Shown: positions 51,852 through 60,170, counted from the first letter of the stretch. The stretch: 64,000 bases of DNA from Achromobacter ruhlandii (GCF_902859695.1 NZ_CADIJL010000004.1:124001-188000); one strand, 5' to 3'. Notes: a model not told the origin generated them from the letters alone. A program made the numbers and translations.

Positions 51852-52639
51852 GCCGGTTCGTCCTCGCCGGCGGCTGTGGACTTGGCCTCGGCCGAATCGG
51901 CGGCAGCGCCTTCGTCGGTGGGAGATGCGGCTGCGGCAGCGCTATCACCACGCTGTTGCAGACCACGGCGCACGACGGGCGGCGCAAACTTCGAGCGGCG
52001 CATGCCTTCGAGCACGTCCTGCGGCAGTTCGCCGAACTTCTCCAATGCTGCCCGAGCTGCGGCGTTCTTGGCCGCGAAGTCGTCGCGGGTGCAGCCCGAG
52101 TAGCGGTATTGCTGGGCCAGGCTGAACAGGCTGCGCAGCGCGTGGGCACCTTCGTTGAGCCAGCGCTCCAACGTCGAGCGATCGATCAGCGCGGTGTGGT
52201 GGGCGAGGATCAGCTTGCGCGCGATGTCGTCGTAGTCGGCCAGGAGATAGACGGCGGCAAAGCCCAACTGCGCATTGACGAACAGCGGAAGCTTGACGGG
52301 CTGCACGTTGAGGTTCTCGCCCAGGGTCAACGCGGCGGGCACGCCGGCCAGGGCCTGGTCCACCTGGTCGCGCAGCGTCTGCAGCGTGGTCCTGGTCTGG
52401 TCGAGCTTGTCTTCGATGCGAAGCATCCACCAGTCGCTGTATGGGTCGTCCTGCTCCGAGCCGCGCTTCATCTTGTTCATGACGGCGATGTAGCCGTTCA
52501 GGCCGACGATGCCCGGTCGCCCCTCGGCGGCGGCGCGGCCATGCCAGATGCGCGAGGCGTGGTGGGTGTGCAGCGTCAGCGACATCGCGCTGCGCAGGGA
52601 GCCGAGGTTGAGTTGCAATGGTTCGTTGCTGGTTGCCAT
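51848..52639 (-). CDS. Integrating conjugative element protein, PFL_4669 family (TIGR03761)
   Basis: This 263-residue soluble protein begins with a segment typical of the family (LNLGSLRSAMSLTLHTHHASRIWHGR) and ends in a long Ala/Glu low-complexity tail. The family always lies just upstream of the InrR/DUF3158 gene in PFGI-1 class elements; its role is unknown. The 429-base upstream gap contains three palindromic repeats. Confidence 0.87.
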   Translation of the reverse strand: MATSNEPLQLNLGSLRSAMSLTLHTHHASRIWHGRAAAEGRPGIVGLNGYIAVMNKMKRGSEQDDPYSDWWMLRIEDKLDQTRTTLQTLRDQVDQALAGVPAALTLGENLNVQPVKLPLFVNAQLGFAAVYLLADYDDIARKLILAHHTALIDRSTLERWLNEGAHALRSLFSLAQQYRYSGCTRDDFAAKNAAARAALEKFGELPQDVLEGMRRSKFAPPVVRRGLQQRGDSAAAAASPTDEGAAADSAEAKSTAAGEDEPA

Positions 52640-52759
52640 GGTGATCGCTCGCTGGTGGACAGGGAGCCGCCAGCATCCGCATGCAGCGGAAGGCAGTCAG
52701 TCAACAAACCGAAATGAGCCGACCCCCGGTTCTGTGCGCGCTGGCGGCGCAGCGCGCAA

Positions 52760-53014
52760 CGGTCCCCTGGGGACCGCTCCGCAGATGGGCACTCACATCG
52801 GCGTTCCCGTCCTCGGTTGTTGACGGTATGCGTGCTGCACCGCACGTCGCGCTGCCGTTCGACACGATCCTTCGCCGCGCAGCCGTCCCCAGGGGACCGT
52901 TCCGTTGAGCGCCATGGAGGTCTGCTTCATGGTCTTGCATGCGCTCTACTCAGGTTTTGCGCAGCATGTCGCGCCGTCGCCCGGCGCTTCACCGCACAGC
53001 CGTCCCCAGGGGAC
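52760..53014. repeat. Three GTCCCC-A/T-GGGGAC palindromes in the gap upstream of the PFL_4669 gene
   Basis: Copies are at 52760-52776 (with CGG/CCG extension), 52885-52897 and 53002-53014. The last two belong to a longer direct repeat that continues with CCGTT and a CCATGGAG-TCT-CTTCA word. They lie 120-375 bases upstream of the PFL_4669-inrR genes. They could be operators for the ICE activator or a centromere-like site for the ParA/ParB pair. Confidence 0.7.
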
Positions 53015-53068
53015 CGTTTCTGCCGACCGCCATGGAGATCTACTTCACGGCTTTGACAAGCCCTGTGC

Positions 53069-54307
53069 TCAGGATTTGCGCAGCAGATCGCGCAGGCGCT
53101 CGATGTGCTGCCGGGCCACCTCGGGCGGCACGACGTTGCGCGGCGGCTCGGTTGGTGGCGCTCGCGCCGCCGATGGTGTTGGCGGTGCCGGGCCGGTCTG
53201 CTTGGCCCAGGCATTGAACTCGCCGCGCATGGCGCGCTGGATGATGCCGAACAGATAACCGGCGGGGTTGCGGATGCCATGCTTGCCGCACCGTGCGGCC
53301 CATTCGTCCAGCACGGCCTGCCGCAGGGCAGCGTCCACCTGCTGCAACGCCATCTTGGCTCCGGCCTGCTGTTCCGCCTTCAGTTCCGCGAAGCGCTTGG
53401 GCCATTGCAGGTCGCCCAGCGCACGCGCCTGCGCGGTAGTACGTACTTCATCAATACGACTACTACGTACTGTACGGTCCTGCTTCGGATTCCGAAGAGC
53501 GCCGTCTGGCGCGGGTTTCGGCCCTGCTTCGGATTCCGAAGATGGGCGATCGCCATTCCGAAGAAGGCTCGCGGGCCCTTCTTCGGAATCGTGGACCGCA
53601 TCCTCCTGTGGATAACTTTCGGAGGCGGTGATGCCCTGGTCGGCCAGGCGCTCGGCGAGCACTTGCAGCCGCGACGGCAAGGTGCGTCCGGACAGCATCG
53701 GGTCGTCCGCGATCTCCTGGAGGGTGTTGAGTCCCACCACCTGGACGGCCTTGGCCGAATGCCCCAGCGACTGGCTGACCAGGGCCAGGTAGTCGGCGTC
53801 GAGTTGCATCGCCTCGAACGGCGTCAGCGGTTCGTCGTGCAGGACGTAGAGGTTGCCGAGGATGCGACCGGTCTTGGGGTCGCGCCGTCGTCGCACGAGG
53901 CTCAGCCAGCGCGTCAGGCGCAGCAGCGTCAGCGCCCGCGCCACGGTCTCATGGGAGGCCTGGCCTGCGCAGGGCATCGACGCCAGCCAGGGGCGCAACT
54001 GCTCATAGGTGGGAAATGCCGTGACGCCATCGTCGTTGAGCATCAATCGGAACACCTGCCAGGCGTTGCGCTCCAGCGGTGTCAGGCGGCGGTCGAGGAA
54101 CAGCCGCCGCGGCACGCTCTCGTGCCGATTGCCACTGAACAGGAAGGCGTCGCCGGACGTAGGAGGCGTGGGCGTTGGAGCAGGCAGGGACGCGGGAGCG
54201 CCAGAGCTGGACTTGGGCGCGAGGTCCTTCAGCGCAGCGTCGAACAGGTCGGCGAGTGCGATGGGGCCAGGGCGCTGGGCTCGTGGGGCGGTGTCGTCCA
54301 CGGCCAT
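53069..54307 (-). CDS. STY4528-family pathogenicity-island replication protein
   Basis: This 412-residue protein has an N-terminal winged-helix-like domain (about residues 70-185: RLTPLERNAWQVFRLML, then HETVARALTLLRLTRWLSLV). A disordered Ser/Glu/Arg-rich linker (about 225-295) and a C-terminal domain (KMALQQVDAALRQAVLDEW) follow. It is likely an initiator for conditional ICE replication. The DNA coding for the linker holds a cluster of repeats (53438-53589), a plan reminiscent of phage lambda O. It follows the DUF2857 gene with a 3-base gap. Confidence 0.82.
   Translation of the reverse strand: MAVDDTAPRAQRPGPIALADLFDAALKDLAPKSSSGAPASLPAPTPTPPTSGDAFLFSGNRHESVPRRLFLDRRLTPLERNAWQVFRLMLNDDGVTAFPTYEQLRPWLASMPCAGQASHETVARALTLLRLTRWLSLVRRRRDPKTGRILGNLYVLHDEPLTPFEAMQLDADYLALVSQSLGHSAKAVQVVGLNTLQEIADDPMLSGRTLPSRLQVLAERLADQGITASESYPQEDAVHDSEEGPASLLRNGDRPSSESEAGPKPAPDGALRNPKQDRTVRSSRIDEVRTTAQARALGDLQWPKRFAELKAEQQAGAKMALQQVDAALRQAVLDEWAARCGKHGIRNPAGYLFGIIQRAMRGEFNAWAKQTGPAPPTPSAARAPPTEPPRNVVPPEVARQHIERLRDLLRKS
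53438..53589. repeat. Iteron-like repeat cluster inside the replication gene
   Basis: A 20-base direct repeat (CCTGCTTCGGATTCCGAAGA) occurs at 53479-53498 and 53523-53542, each containing a CTTCGGA/TCCGAAG dyad. A half copy at 53555 and an inverted half copy at 53578 (ATTCCGAAGAAG type) follow. Just to the left are two TACGTA palindromes (53438-53447 AGTACGTACT; 53464-53469). The segment is visibly richer in A/T than its surroundings. Confidence 0.75.
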
Positions 54308-54310
54308 GGC

Positions 54311-54871
54311 CTAGCCCAATCCCTGATCGACCCAGTTCCTGATCGCGGCCCAGACCACCGAGAGCGGCAGCGACATGCCCTCGGCCAGGTCCATGGCCGC
54401 ATCGAGAATCGAGGTCTCGTCCTCCAGATCGACGTTCCTGCTGCTGGTCACGGCTTTCCATTGCCGCCACAGTTCGGTGTCCTGGGTCTCGTCCAGGACG
54501 GGGTGGCGCCCCTTGCGCTTGGGCAGGCCGAGGATCTCCCGCCGCAGGGCGACTTCCTGATGGGTCAGGCCATAGAAGCGGCTGACCATCTCCGTGCTGG
54601 CCCCCAGCCGCAGCATGCGATCGACCGTGGCGATTTCCTTCTCCACGTCCTGTGCCTGGTTGAGCAGGCGCTGCAGCACTTCGCGGTTGACCGTGACCGA
54701 GCACCACGAGACGCTGGCGTTGGCCAGCACGCTGATCAGCGCGGGGTGCTTGAGCGCATCCAGCTCGGCCTCGCCGAAGCCCATGGCCTTGCAGCGGCGC
54801 AGTTGGCCGTTGCGAAGGTCATACAGCGCCTGGGCAATCACGGCCTGGTTGAGCGGATGCGATGTGGACAT
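54311..54871 (-). CDS. bisC: DUF2857 protein, BisC-like ICE activator subunit
   Basis: This 186-residue protein contains a helix-turn-helix-like region (RLGASTEMVSRFYGLTHQEVALRREIL) typical of DUF2857 and similar in spirit to FlhC/SetC-type activators. In ICEclc the DUF2857 gene and its ParB-like neighbour form the BisC/BisD master activator of transfer genes. The start at 54871 lies 14 bases after the ParB-like gene. Which of the pair is called BisC rests on memory. Confidence 0.75.
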   Translation of the reverse strand: MSTSHPLNQAVIAQALYDLRNGQLRRCKAMGFGEAELDALKHPALISVLANASVSWCSVTVNREVLQRLLNQAQDVEKEIATVDRMLRLGASTEMVSRFYGLTHQEVALRREILGLPKRKGRHPVLDETQDTELWRQWKAVTSSRNVDLEDETSILDAAMDLAEGMSLPLSVVWAAIRNWVDQGLG

Positions 54872-54885
54872 GCGGCCTCCCTCGC

Positions 54886-56565
54886 TCACGTCCCGGGCGC
54901 CGTGGTGCCGGCTTCCAGGTCCAGCAGACGCCGGGCGAGGCGCAGCAGCCGAAAGAGCTTGACCAACGCCGTGTCGCTCAAGCGCCTTGCGCCGCTGCCA
55001 TGGCCTTGGCTCTGGCCGTGCAACAGGGTCGGCAGGTCGGCGGCGAGCTGCGCGCCGTCCAGGCCCGCTTCGGCGACGGGCTGACCCGTCAGGGAAGTGA
55101 GCAGCGTCAGCACCGCGCGGCCGAGCGGCGACGGGGCTTGGCCGCGGGCGCGGCACGCAAACCCGATGCCATCGGCGCGATCCTCGATGCACTCGTCCAG
55201 GTCTGCCTCCCCGGCGATCTCGCGCGCGAACTGCGCGATGTGGATGCGCAGCCGATCGGGCGTGTCCAGGCCGGCGTCGATGTACCAGACGTCGGAGATC
55301 GGATAGAGTCCGCCGGCTTGCACCGGGATGGACTGCAGCACGCTCGCCGAGAAGTCGGGCGGCAGCGCATCGCCCAACTGGTCGGCGACCATGCGCTGGA
55401 TCGATTGGAGCCGTTCTGTCGTCGGTGCTGGCGAGACGATGTGCTCGCGAAGCAGATCGCCCGGTGCGGCCGGCTGGCTTCCCGTGGCCGCTTCGCCAAC
55501 CGCCGTGTCGTCGTGGCGCAAGGTGGGCTCGGACGCCGGAGGGCTGGCGGGTGGAGGACCGGCCGCCGCTGCAGGCGTGGCGATGGACGATGCTGCGCCC
55601 GGCGGAGTCGGCGTGCCGGCGGTGGGCGAAGGCAACGCCGGCTGCGCCGCAGGTGGCGTCGGGTCACTGACCAGCGCCCGGTGGCGGCTTTCCGATTCGG
55701 TCAGGTCCAGCGCCAGCACGTCGTAGCCGATGCCCAGCAGCTCGGACATCTGGCCGATCAGCTCGTCTTGCACGCGCTGCGGCGCGAACTCGTCGCCCTG
55801 CGTGTCGAACTGCGCCAGCACCTCCTGAAAGAAACTGTCGAAGTCCAGCGGCAGCGAACGGTCCTTGGCGTAGTGCTCCCAGGTGCGTTTGCAGGCCGTG
55901 CGCATGACCGACAGCCGCTCGACCTGGTGGCGCCCCAGGCCGCCATAGAGCACAGTGGGAATGGCGGGCAGCAGGTAGCGCACCGCGTCGGCCATGCGGG
56001 TGATGTGCGACCGCTGGACGGGGAAGCCATCGGCCGCCAGGCGGCGGGCCAGTTCCGACTGGCTCAGGGCGGCGCCGCTCTCCTGCTCGTAGAACTCCCG
56101 TGCTTTCTCGACGCCGAGCGCGCGCTCGATGAACGTGAGGCCGCCGCGCAGTTCGTTCTCGGCAAGATGCCCGGTCAGCGCGACGATTTCACCGCGCTCC
56201 GGCCATGGTCGGAACAGGCACGATATGCGGAAGAAGCGTTCTTCCTTGGTCTCCGACCAGAGTTCGCGCAGGATCGCCAGTCGCGTGTTGCCGCCGTTGC
56301 GGATGATGTAGTGGTCCTCGCCGGGCCTGCGCGTGATGGCCGGCGCCGCGTCCAGGCCGCGCTCGCGGATGGATGCCTTGATTTCCTCGTAAGCCGGGTT
56401 GCGCTTCATGCGCGGGTCATGGTCGTAGGGCCGCAACTGGTCCAGCGTCACGACCATGGGCGTGTCCGCGATCGGGTCGCTCAAGGCCGTAGCCGCTGGG
56501 CCGCTGCGCTCGAAGCCGGCCGCGAGCAGCTTGCCTGCCATGTCCTGCGAGGTCATGTCAGCCAT
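54886..56565 (-). CDS. bisD: ParB-family ICE protein (TIGR03764), BisD-like
   Basis: This 559-residue protein has an N-terminal ParB/Srx domain (VVTLDQLRPYDHDPR, then HYIIRNGGNTRLAIL near residue 105) and a helix-turn-helix core (LSQSELARRLAADGFPVQRSHI). A long Pro/Ala/Thr linker and a C-terminal domain (VQAGGLYPISDVWYIDAG) follow. It belongs to the alpA-parA-shi operon. Together with the DUF2857 protein it probably activates ICE promoters; a partition role with ParA is the alternative. Confidence 0.85.
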   Translation of the reverse strand: MADMTSQDMAGKLLAAGFERSGPAATALSDPIADTPMVVTLDQLRPYDHDPRMKRNPAYEEIKASIRERGLDAAPAITRRPGEDHYIIRNGGNTRLAILRELWSETKEERFFRISCLFRPWPERGEIVALTGHLAENELRGGLTFIERALGVEKAREFYEQESGAALSQSELARRLAADGFPVQRSHITRMADAVRYLLPAIPTVLYGGLGRHQVERLSVMRTACKRTWEHYAKDRSLPLDFDSFFQEVLAQFDTQGDEFAPQRVQDELIGQMSELLGIGYDVLALDLTESESRHRALVSDPTPPAAQPALPSPTAGTPTPPGAASSIATPAAAAGPPPASPPASEPTLRHDDTAVGEAATGSQPAAPGDLLREHIVSPAPTTERLQSIQRMVADQLGDALPPDFSASVLQSIPVQAGGLYPISDVWYIDAGLDTPDRLRIHIAQFAREIAGEADLDECIEDRADGIGFACRARGQAPSPLGRAVLTLLTSLTGQPVAEAGLDGAQLAADLPTLLHGQSQGHGSGARRLSDTALVKLFRLLRLARRLLDLEAGTTAPGT

Positions 56566-56827
56566 GGCCGCACCCCTCGCAGTCCCCACGACCGCCGGCC
56601 GGCGCCATGCGGGCCTCTCGCTCGGCGCGGCGGATCTGCGCACGGGCGTTCAATTCGGCCCGGTGGTCACTCGCTGTCGAACTCGTGTAGATCGCCGCGC
56701 AGCCGGCCTTGGTGAACTTGAGGTGCCCGCCCGGCGTGCGCTTGACGTGCCAGCCCTCACCGACCGCGAACTCGATCAGGGCGCGCAGCCGCTTGTGGCC
56801 GCGGGCCAGCTCATGTGCGTTCGCCAT
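56558..56827 (-). CDS. shi: Shi-like small protein, HicA-like fold
   Basis: This 89-residue basic protein contains GWHVKRTPGGHLKFTKAG, like the dsRNA-binding fold of HicA but with GGH in place of the toxin's GSH. It lies between parA (overlap 17 bases) and the ParB-like gene (overlap 8 bases). In ICEclc the gene at this position, shi, acts with parA to arrest division of transfer-competent cells. Ribonuclease activity is unproven. Confidence 0.78.
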   Translation of the reverse strand: MANAHELARGHKRLRALIEFAVGEGWHVKRTPGGHLKFTKAGCAAIYTSSTASDHRAELNARAQIRRAEREARMAPAGGRGDCEGCGHG

Positions 56828-57686
56828 GGGGCCTCCCAGGATCAAGAGGTCGCTGCGGGCGGCCGGATACTTGAGCCAGTCGGTCCTGCCATTGCGGGAA
56901 CAACTCGCTGGCGAGCGCGCGCATCGTGTCGAGCGCGGCAGGGGCGACTCTGCCGGGCGGCTGGCGGTGCTCGACCCGATGCACCGGCAGGCCGCGCGTT
57001 GCGGCACGTGGATACGCTTCTATGGCCGGCACGTCGGTGGCGAGCACGCGGATGCCGGCGCTGTCCTGGAACAGGTCGCGCAAGGCCTGCTGGATCAGCC
57101 GTGCGTTGGCGGACACCGGGTGGACGCGGTTGATGAGCAAGTGCAGCGGCGGCGGTTCGATGCCCAGGTGCCGGTACGGCGCAATGTCTTCGAGCAACTG
57201 CATGGTGCCGCGCCGCAGCTCGCGTGCCGCGAGGATCTCCGGCGTGACGGGCGACAGCGCGAGATCGGAGGCGAGCACCGCCATCTCCAGCAGCACGGAA
57301 CGCGCGCCCTGGGTGTCGATCAGCACCAGGTCGTAGAGGGGAGCAAGTGCTGGCAGCAGATGCCGCAACCGCAGGCGGCCATCCGGCGCATGCAGCAACA
57401 ACGTGTTCAGCTCGCCCCGGTGGTCGTCGGACAGCACCAGGTCCAGGCCCGCGATGATCGTGCGGGACACGAGCTGGCCAAGGTCGCGCTCGTTGAAGGC
57501 CAACAGCTCATAGATGCCGCCCGGCGCGCGCTGGGTCAGTTCGTAGTAGGAGGACAAGGTGGGCTGCACGTCGAGATCGAGCAGCAGCACGCGCAGGCCC
57601 GCGTCCGCGGCGAGCCCGCCCAGGTTGGCGGCCGTCGTGGTCTTGCCGACGCCGCCCTTCGTTGAAATGATGGACACGACCTGCAT
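56811..57686 (-). CDS. parA: ParA/Soj-family ATPase
   Basis: This 291-residue deviant-Walker ATPase has the motif STKGGVGKTTTAANL at residues 8-22 and the second ATPase motif LVLIDTQGA near residue 120. It is part of the alpA-parA-shi-parB operon. In ICEclc-type elements ParA contributes to growth arrest of the transfer-competent subpopulation and possibly to maintenance of the excised circle. The start at 57686 follows GGAGAG. Confidence 0.93.
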   Translation of the reverse strand: MQVVSIISTKGGVGKTTTAANLGGLAADAGLRVLLLDLDVQPTLSSYYELTQRAPGGIYELLAFNERDLGQLVSRTIIAGLDLVLSDDHRGELNTLLLHAPDGRLRLRHLLPALAPLYDLVLIDTQGARSVLLEMAVLASDLALSPVTPEILAARELRRGTMQLLEDIAPYRHLGIEPPPLHLLINRVHPVSANARLIQQALRDLFQDSAGIRVLATDVPAIEAYPRAATRGLPVHRVEHRQPPGRVAPAALDTMRALASELFPQWQDRLAQVSGRPQRPLDPGRPHGERT

Positions 57687-57728
57687 GGCGCTCTCCGGCT
57701 GGGAATGGGAAGTCCGCGGGAGAGCGGG

Positions 57729-57941
57729 TCAGGTCCGGTGGTTGAGGCGCTCGGCGATCCACTGGTCGATTTCGATCGAATCCCAGCCGACAGCGCGCAC
57801 GCCCAGGCGCAGCGCCTGAGGGAACTGGCGCTTCTTCATCAGGTTGTAGATGTGGGCGCGTTTGAAGCCGGACTTCGCTTCGACTTCATCGAGCCGCAGG
57901 ATGCGGCGCTCGTTCGGCGGGAGTACAGGGGTCTGCGACAT
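57729..57941 (-). CDS. alpA: AlpA-family HTH regulator
   Basis: This 70-residue protein has an excisionase/AlpA-type helix-turn-helix (RILRLDEVEAKSGFKRAHIY) and the IEIDQWIAERL ending typical of AlpA. It is the first gene of the operon controlled by BisR in ICEclc. The ATG at 57941 is preceded by CAGGAG; a GTG 9 bases upstream is also in frame. Confidence 0.9.
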   Translation of the reverse strand: MSQTPVLPPNERRILRLDEVEAKSGFKRAHIYNLMKKRQFPQALRLGVRAVGWDSIEIDQWIAERLNHRT

Positions 57942-57985
57942 GGCGGTCACTCCTGAACGCTCGGCGGCGTTTGTTGGCGTGACCT

Positions 57986-58041
57986 CTATTCAATAGACCT
58001 GGCTGCGGAAAGACATTGCAAATGCAATCTCCGCGATTGCA
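57986..58041 (-). promoter_or_regulatory. Candidate alpA promoter/operator region
   Basis: It contains an ATTGCA-AA-TGCAAT inverted repeat (58015-58028), a further ATTGCA half site (58036-58041) and a CTATT-C-AATAG palindrome (57986-57996) that could include the -10 element. It lies 45-100 bases upstream of alpA, where the BisR-dependent promoter is expected. No consensus -35 is evident, as expected for an activated promoter. Confidence 0.5.
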
Positions 58042-58059
58042 CATACAAGCTGGATAACC

Positions 58060-58806
58060 TCATGCGCTTGCGCTACGAACGTACCTCTTAGCGTTGGCGA
58101 ACTTTCCGTTTAAGGTGCGCTCAGTGATGCCCATGGTGCCGCCGTAGTGGGCGACCAATGCAGAGACAAGGGCCTCCTGCGTTTTGAAGCTGGAATAGGG
58201 CACGCCTGAAGGCGACTGGCTCAGCATCAGCGTCAACATCCCTCCAATGATGTTGAGATAGGTCGTTTCCGCCCGTTCGCTGATCTCGCATTGCTTGGAT
58301 GCCAACAGCACCGAGGATTGCTTGAGTAGCGTGTCGTGCTGCTCCTGCAGTTCTCGCATCTCACGTCGGGCTTGTTCAAGCGCGGCCTGAAGGGCCAGCC
58401 GCTCCACGAGGATCGCCTGTCCTGTTTCCATGGTGATGAAAGGATGCGCCATGCGTTCGCCACGGCTGAACAGAAATCCTGGCCGGTGCTCGGGATAGTG
58501 GGTGCGCATCCAGCGTTTTAGATCGACATGGCGAACAGTCAGATCCAGAGAATTGAGCAGGTTCGGATCATTGAGCGTGATCCCGTTCTTGCCGTAGGGC
58601 AGCTCTCCGTTGAGGATGCCGTCATAGATACGTTCCGAGTGCAGCCGGCACTCATTCCATCGAGGGCAGTTCAGCGACCGAGGCAGGACACGCGGTGACG
58701 CGATCGTGGCCAGGATCATCGGGAGATACCGCAGCAACCCAGCCCATCGGATGGCCGCCTCGATGGGACGATAGAACACCTTTGATGTTGAAATGTCCTT
58801 GTGCAT
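58060..58806 (-). CDS. bisR: BisR-like activator of the alpA operon
   Basis: This 248-residue protein starts at the ATG at 58806, preceded by AAAGGAGA; the open frame upstream of it is not coding in character. The C-terminal part has a coiled-coil (LQAALEQARREMRELQEQHDTLL is the start of it) and an ending like a small DNA-binding or assembly domain (GITERTLNGKFANAKRYVRS). Size, position next to alpA, and gene order fit ICEclc BisR (about 250 aa), the middle step of the TciR-BisR-BisDC cascade. Confidence 0.78.
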   Translation of the reverse strand: MHKDISTSKVFYRPIEAAIRWAGLLRYLPMILATIASPRVLPRSLNCPRWNECRLHSERIYDGILNGELPYGKNGITLNDPNLLNSLDLTVRHVDLKRWMRTHYPEHRPGFLFSRGERMAHPFITMETGQAILVERLALQAALEQARREMRELQEQHDTLLKQSSVLLASKQCEISERAETTYLNIIGGMLTLMLSQSPSGVPYSSFKTQEALVSALVAHYGGTMGITERTLNGKFANAKRYVRSASA

Positions 58807-59256
58807 GTCTTCGTCTCCTTTCGGGTGCGCTACATCACCGGCTCCTTTCTTGCCCAAGGGCTGTTGTGTCGTTATGGCCTGCGACGGACGCTTGAGGCGA
58901 TGCCCTAAGCGAAGGCGGAGGAGGCCATTGGCGTCCGCCGCAGGTGGCCTTGTCTTGCTTGATATGCAAGAATCGATCAGTTGCCGGCCCATCGAGCGAT
59001 GAGGACGCAAGCTCGATATTGGCGCTCACGGTACCAGCGTCATAGGTGGCGCAAAGCCCATCAAGACCGATTTGGTATGGTCTGATATCCAGACGGTTCA
59101 AGACCAGCGAGTTGAAGCGTTCGACGCCCCTACGTCCAGTTGGGGACTGGAAATCAGCGGTTAGTGATGCATCGCTCCACATGCTGATATATCGACAAAG
59201 TATCTGCCGCAGTACCAGTGACCCTGCCAGGTTGCCCCAGCACATAGGAGACGGAG
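58807..59256. other. Divergent gap between bisR and the DUF305 gene
   Basis: No gene is supported here. It must hold the bisR promoter (minus strand) and the DUF305 promoter (plus strand), but I see no strong sigma70 consensus for either. That would fit activator dependence, as with TciR control of bisR in ICEclc. Confidence 0.5.
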
Positions 59257-59757
59257 ATGGCTGAACATTCCCATGAACATCAACATCACACATCCGGTCA
59301 GATGGGTAAGCACGGCCGACCATACGCCAAGTTCTGGGTGAACATGGTGTTGGGCCTCGTCGTCATGTACTTCGTAATGTTCAGCATGATCGACGGCGCC
59401 AGGGACTTCAGAAACAATCTCAACATGCTCTACATGGCGGTCACTATGTGGGCGCCAATGGGCATCTTCATGCTAGCGACAATGCCCGGCATGTTTCCAA
59501 ACCGGCGGCTCAATCTCGTGCTGTACGGCTTGTTTGCCGTTCTCACACTCGGTTCTTTTGCCGCTACCCGTGCTCAAACCGGAATCGGCGATCGACAGTT
59601 CATCGCGTCTATGGTCCCGCACCATTCGGGAGCGATCCTCATGTGCCGCGAGGCGCAGCTCTCAGATCCGGAACTCGTCAACCTATGCCAAGCGATTTCC
59701 GATGGCCAGCGCGCGGAGATCGAGCAGATGAACCGGATTGCTGCACGCCTTCGTTGA
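59257..59757 (+). CDS. DUF305 membrane protein (metal-locus type)
   Basis: This 166-residue protein has a His-rich N-terminus (HSHEHQHHTSG) and three membrane helices (about residues 27-45, 60-78 and 85-103). A DUF305 segment with MVPHHSGAILMCREA follows, the ferritin-like His/Met pattern linked to copper or other metal handling. The ATG is preceded by GGAGA. It is the last gene before the ICE right end. Confidence 0.88.
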   Translation: MAEHSHEHQHHTSGQMGKHGRPYAKFWVNMVLGLVVMYFVMFSMIDGARDFRNNLNMLYMAVTMWAPMGIFMLATMPGMFPNRRLNLVLYGLFAVLTLGSFAATRAQTGIGDRQFIASMVPHHSGAILMCREAQLSDPELVNLCQAISDGQRAEIEQMNRIAARLR

Positions 59758-60144
59758 GGCTGGCTGCCACTACACTGGCGCCGCGTTGCGCTCCGGCGAA
59801 GTTAGCCGCAGCGATGTAAAGATGAGTACTTGCGGTGTTCCGATGCCGGCGGTTGTGTCCTACAGCCGTCCAGGTGCCAGGTAGTCCACGCGACACCACC
59901 CCGCGCTGCCTGCGGAGCGAGCGCAAGTCATGATCGTCGCAAGTTGGAGTTCGATAGCGAACCCGCTCAGCAGCTGGACGCATCAGGCGTAACGACGGGT
60001 GGATGGATCATCCTTGGACGCTGGTGGAAGTGGTTGGATGAACTTTGTTGCCGAGGGCGAAAAACAAGGCTATAATTGAGTTCTTCGCTGATCACCACAG
60101 TGGAGAAAGTGATTGGGAAACAGAGACTTAGCGCTCTAGTGCAT
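59758..60144. other. Non-coding ICE right end
   Basis: No gene is supported. The stretch contains the outward promoter at 60048-60076 and ends at attR. Small open frames here have no ribosome site. Confidence 0.6.
60048..60076 (+). promoter_or_regulatory. Outward sigma70-like promoter at the ICE right end (Pcirc-like)
   Basis: TTGCCG (60048-60053) and a perfect TATAAT (60071-60076) are separated by 17 bases, reading toward attR 69 bases away. In ICEclc a constitutive promoter at this end is placed in front of the integrase gene when the element circularises. In the integrated state it would read toward tRNA-Cys. Confidence 0.65.
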
Positions 60145-60162
60145 GACTCGTTTCCCGCTCCA
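60145..60162. other. attR: Right attachment site (attR), tRNA-Gly 3'-end duplicate
   Basis: GACTCGTTTCCCGCTCCA differs only at its second base from the 18-base 3' end of tRNA-Gly that I recall as the ICEclc core site. ICE-type genes stop on the left and tRNA-Cys with chromosomal genes begins 54 bases to the right. The intact tRNA-Gly is expected beside the integrase outside the window. Confidence 0.85.
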
Positions 60163-60170
60163 AATACAAA

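Noticed and set aside
57942-58006. Possible parS of the usual TGTTTCACGTGAAACA type near parA
   Set aside because: No match to that consensus was seen in the parA-parB region; only unrelated dyads are present.
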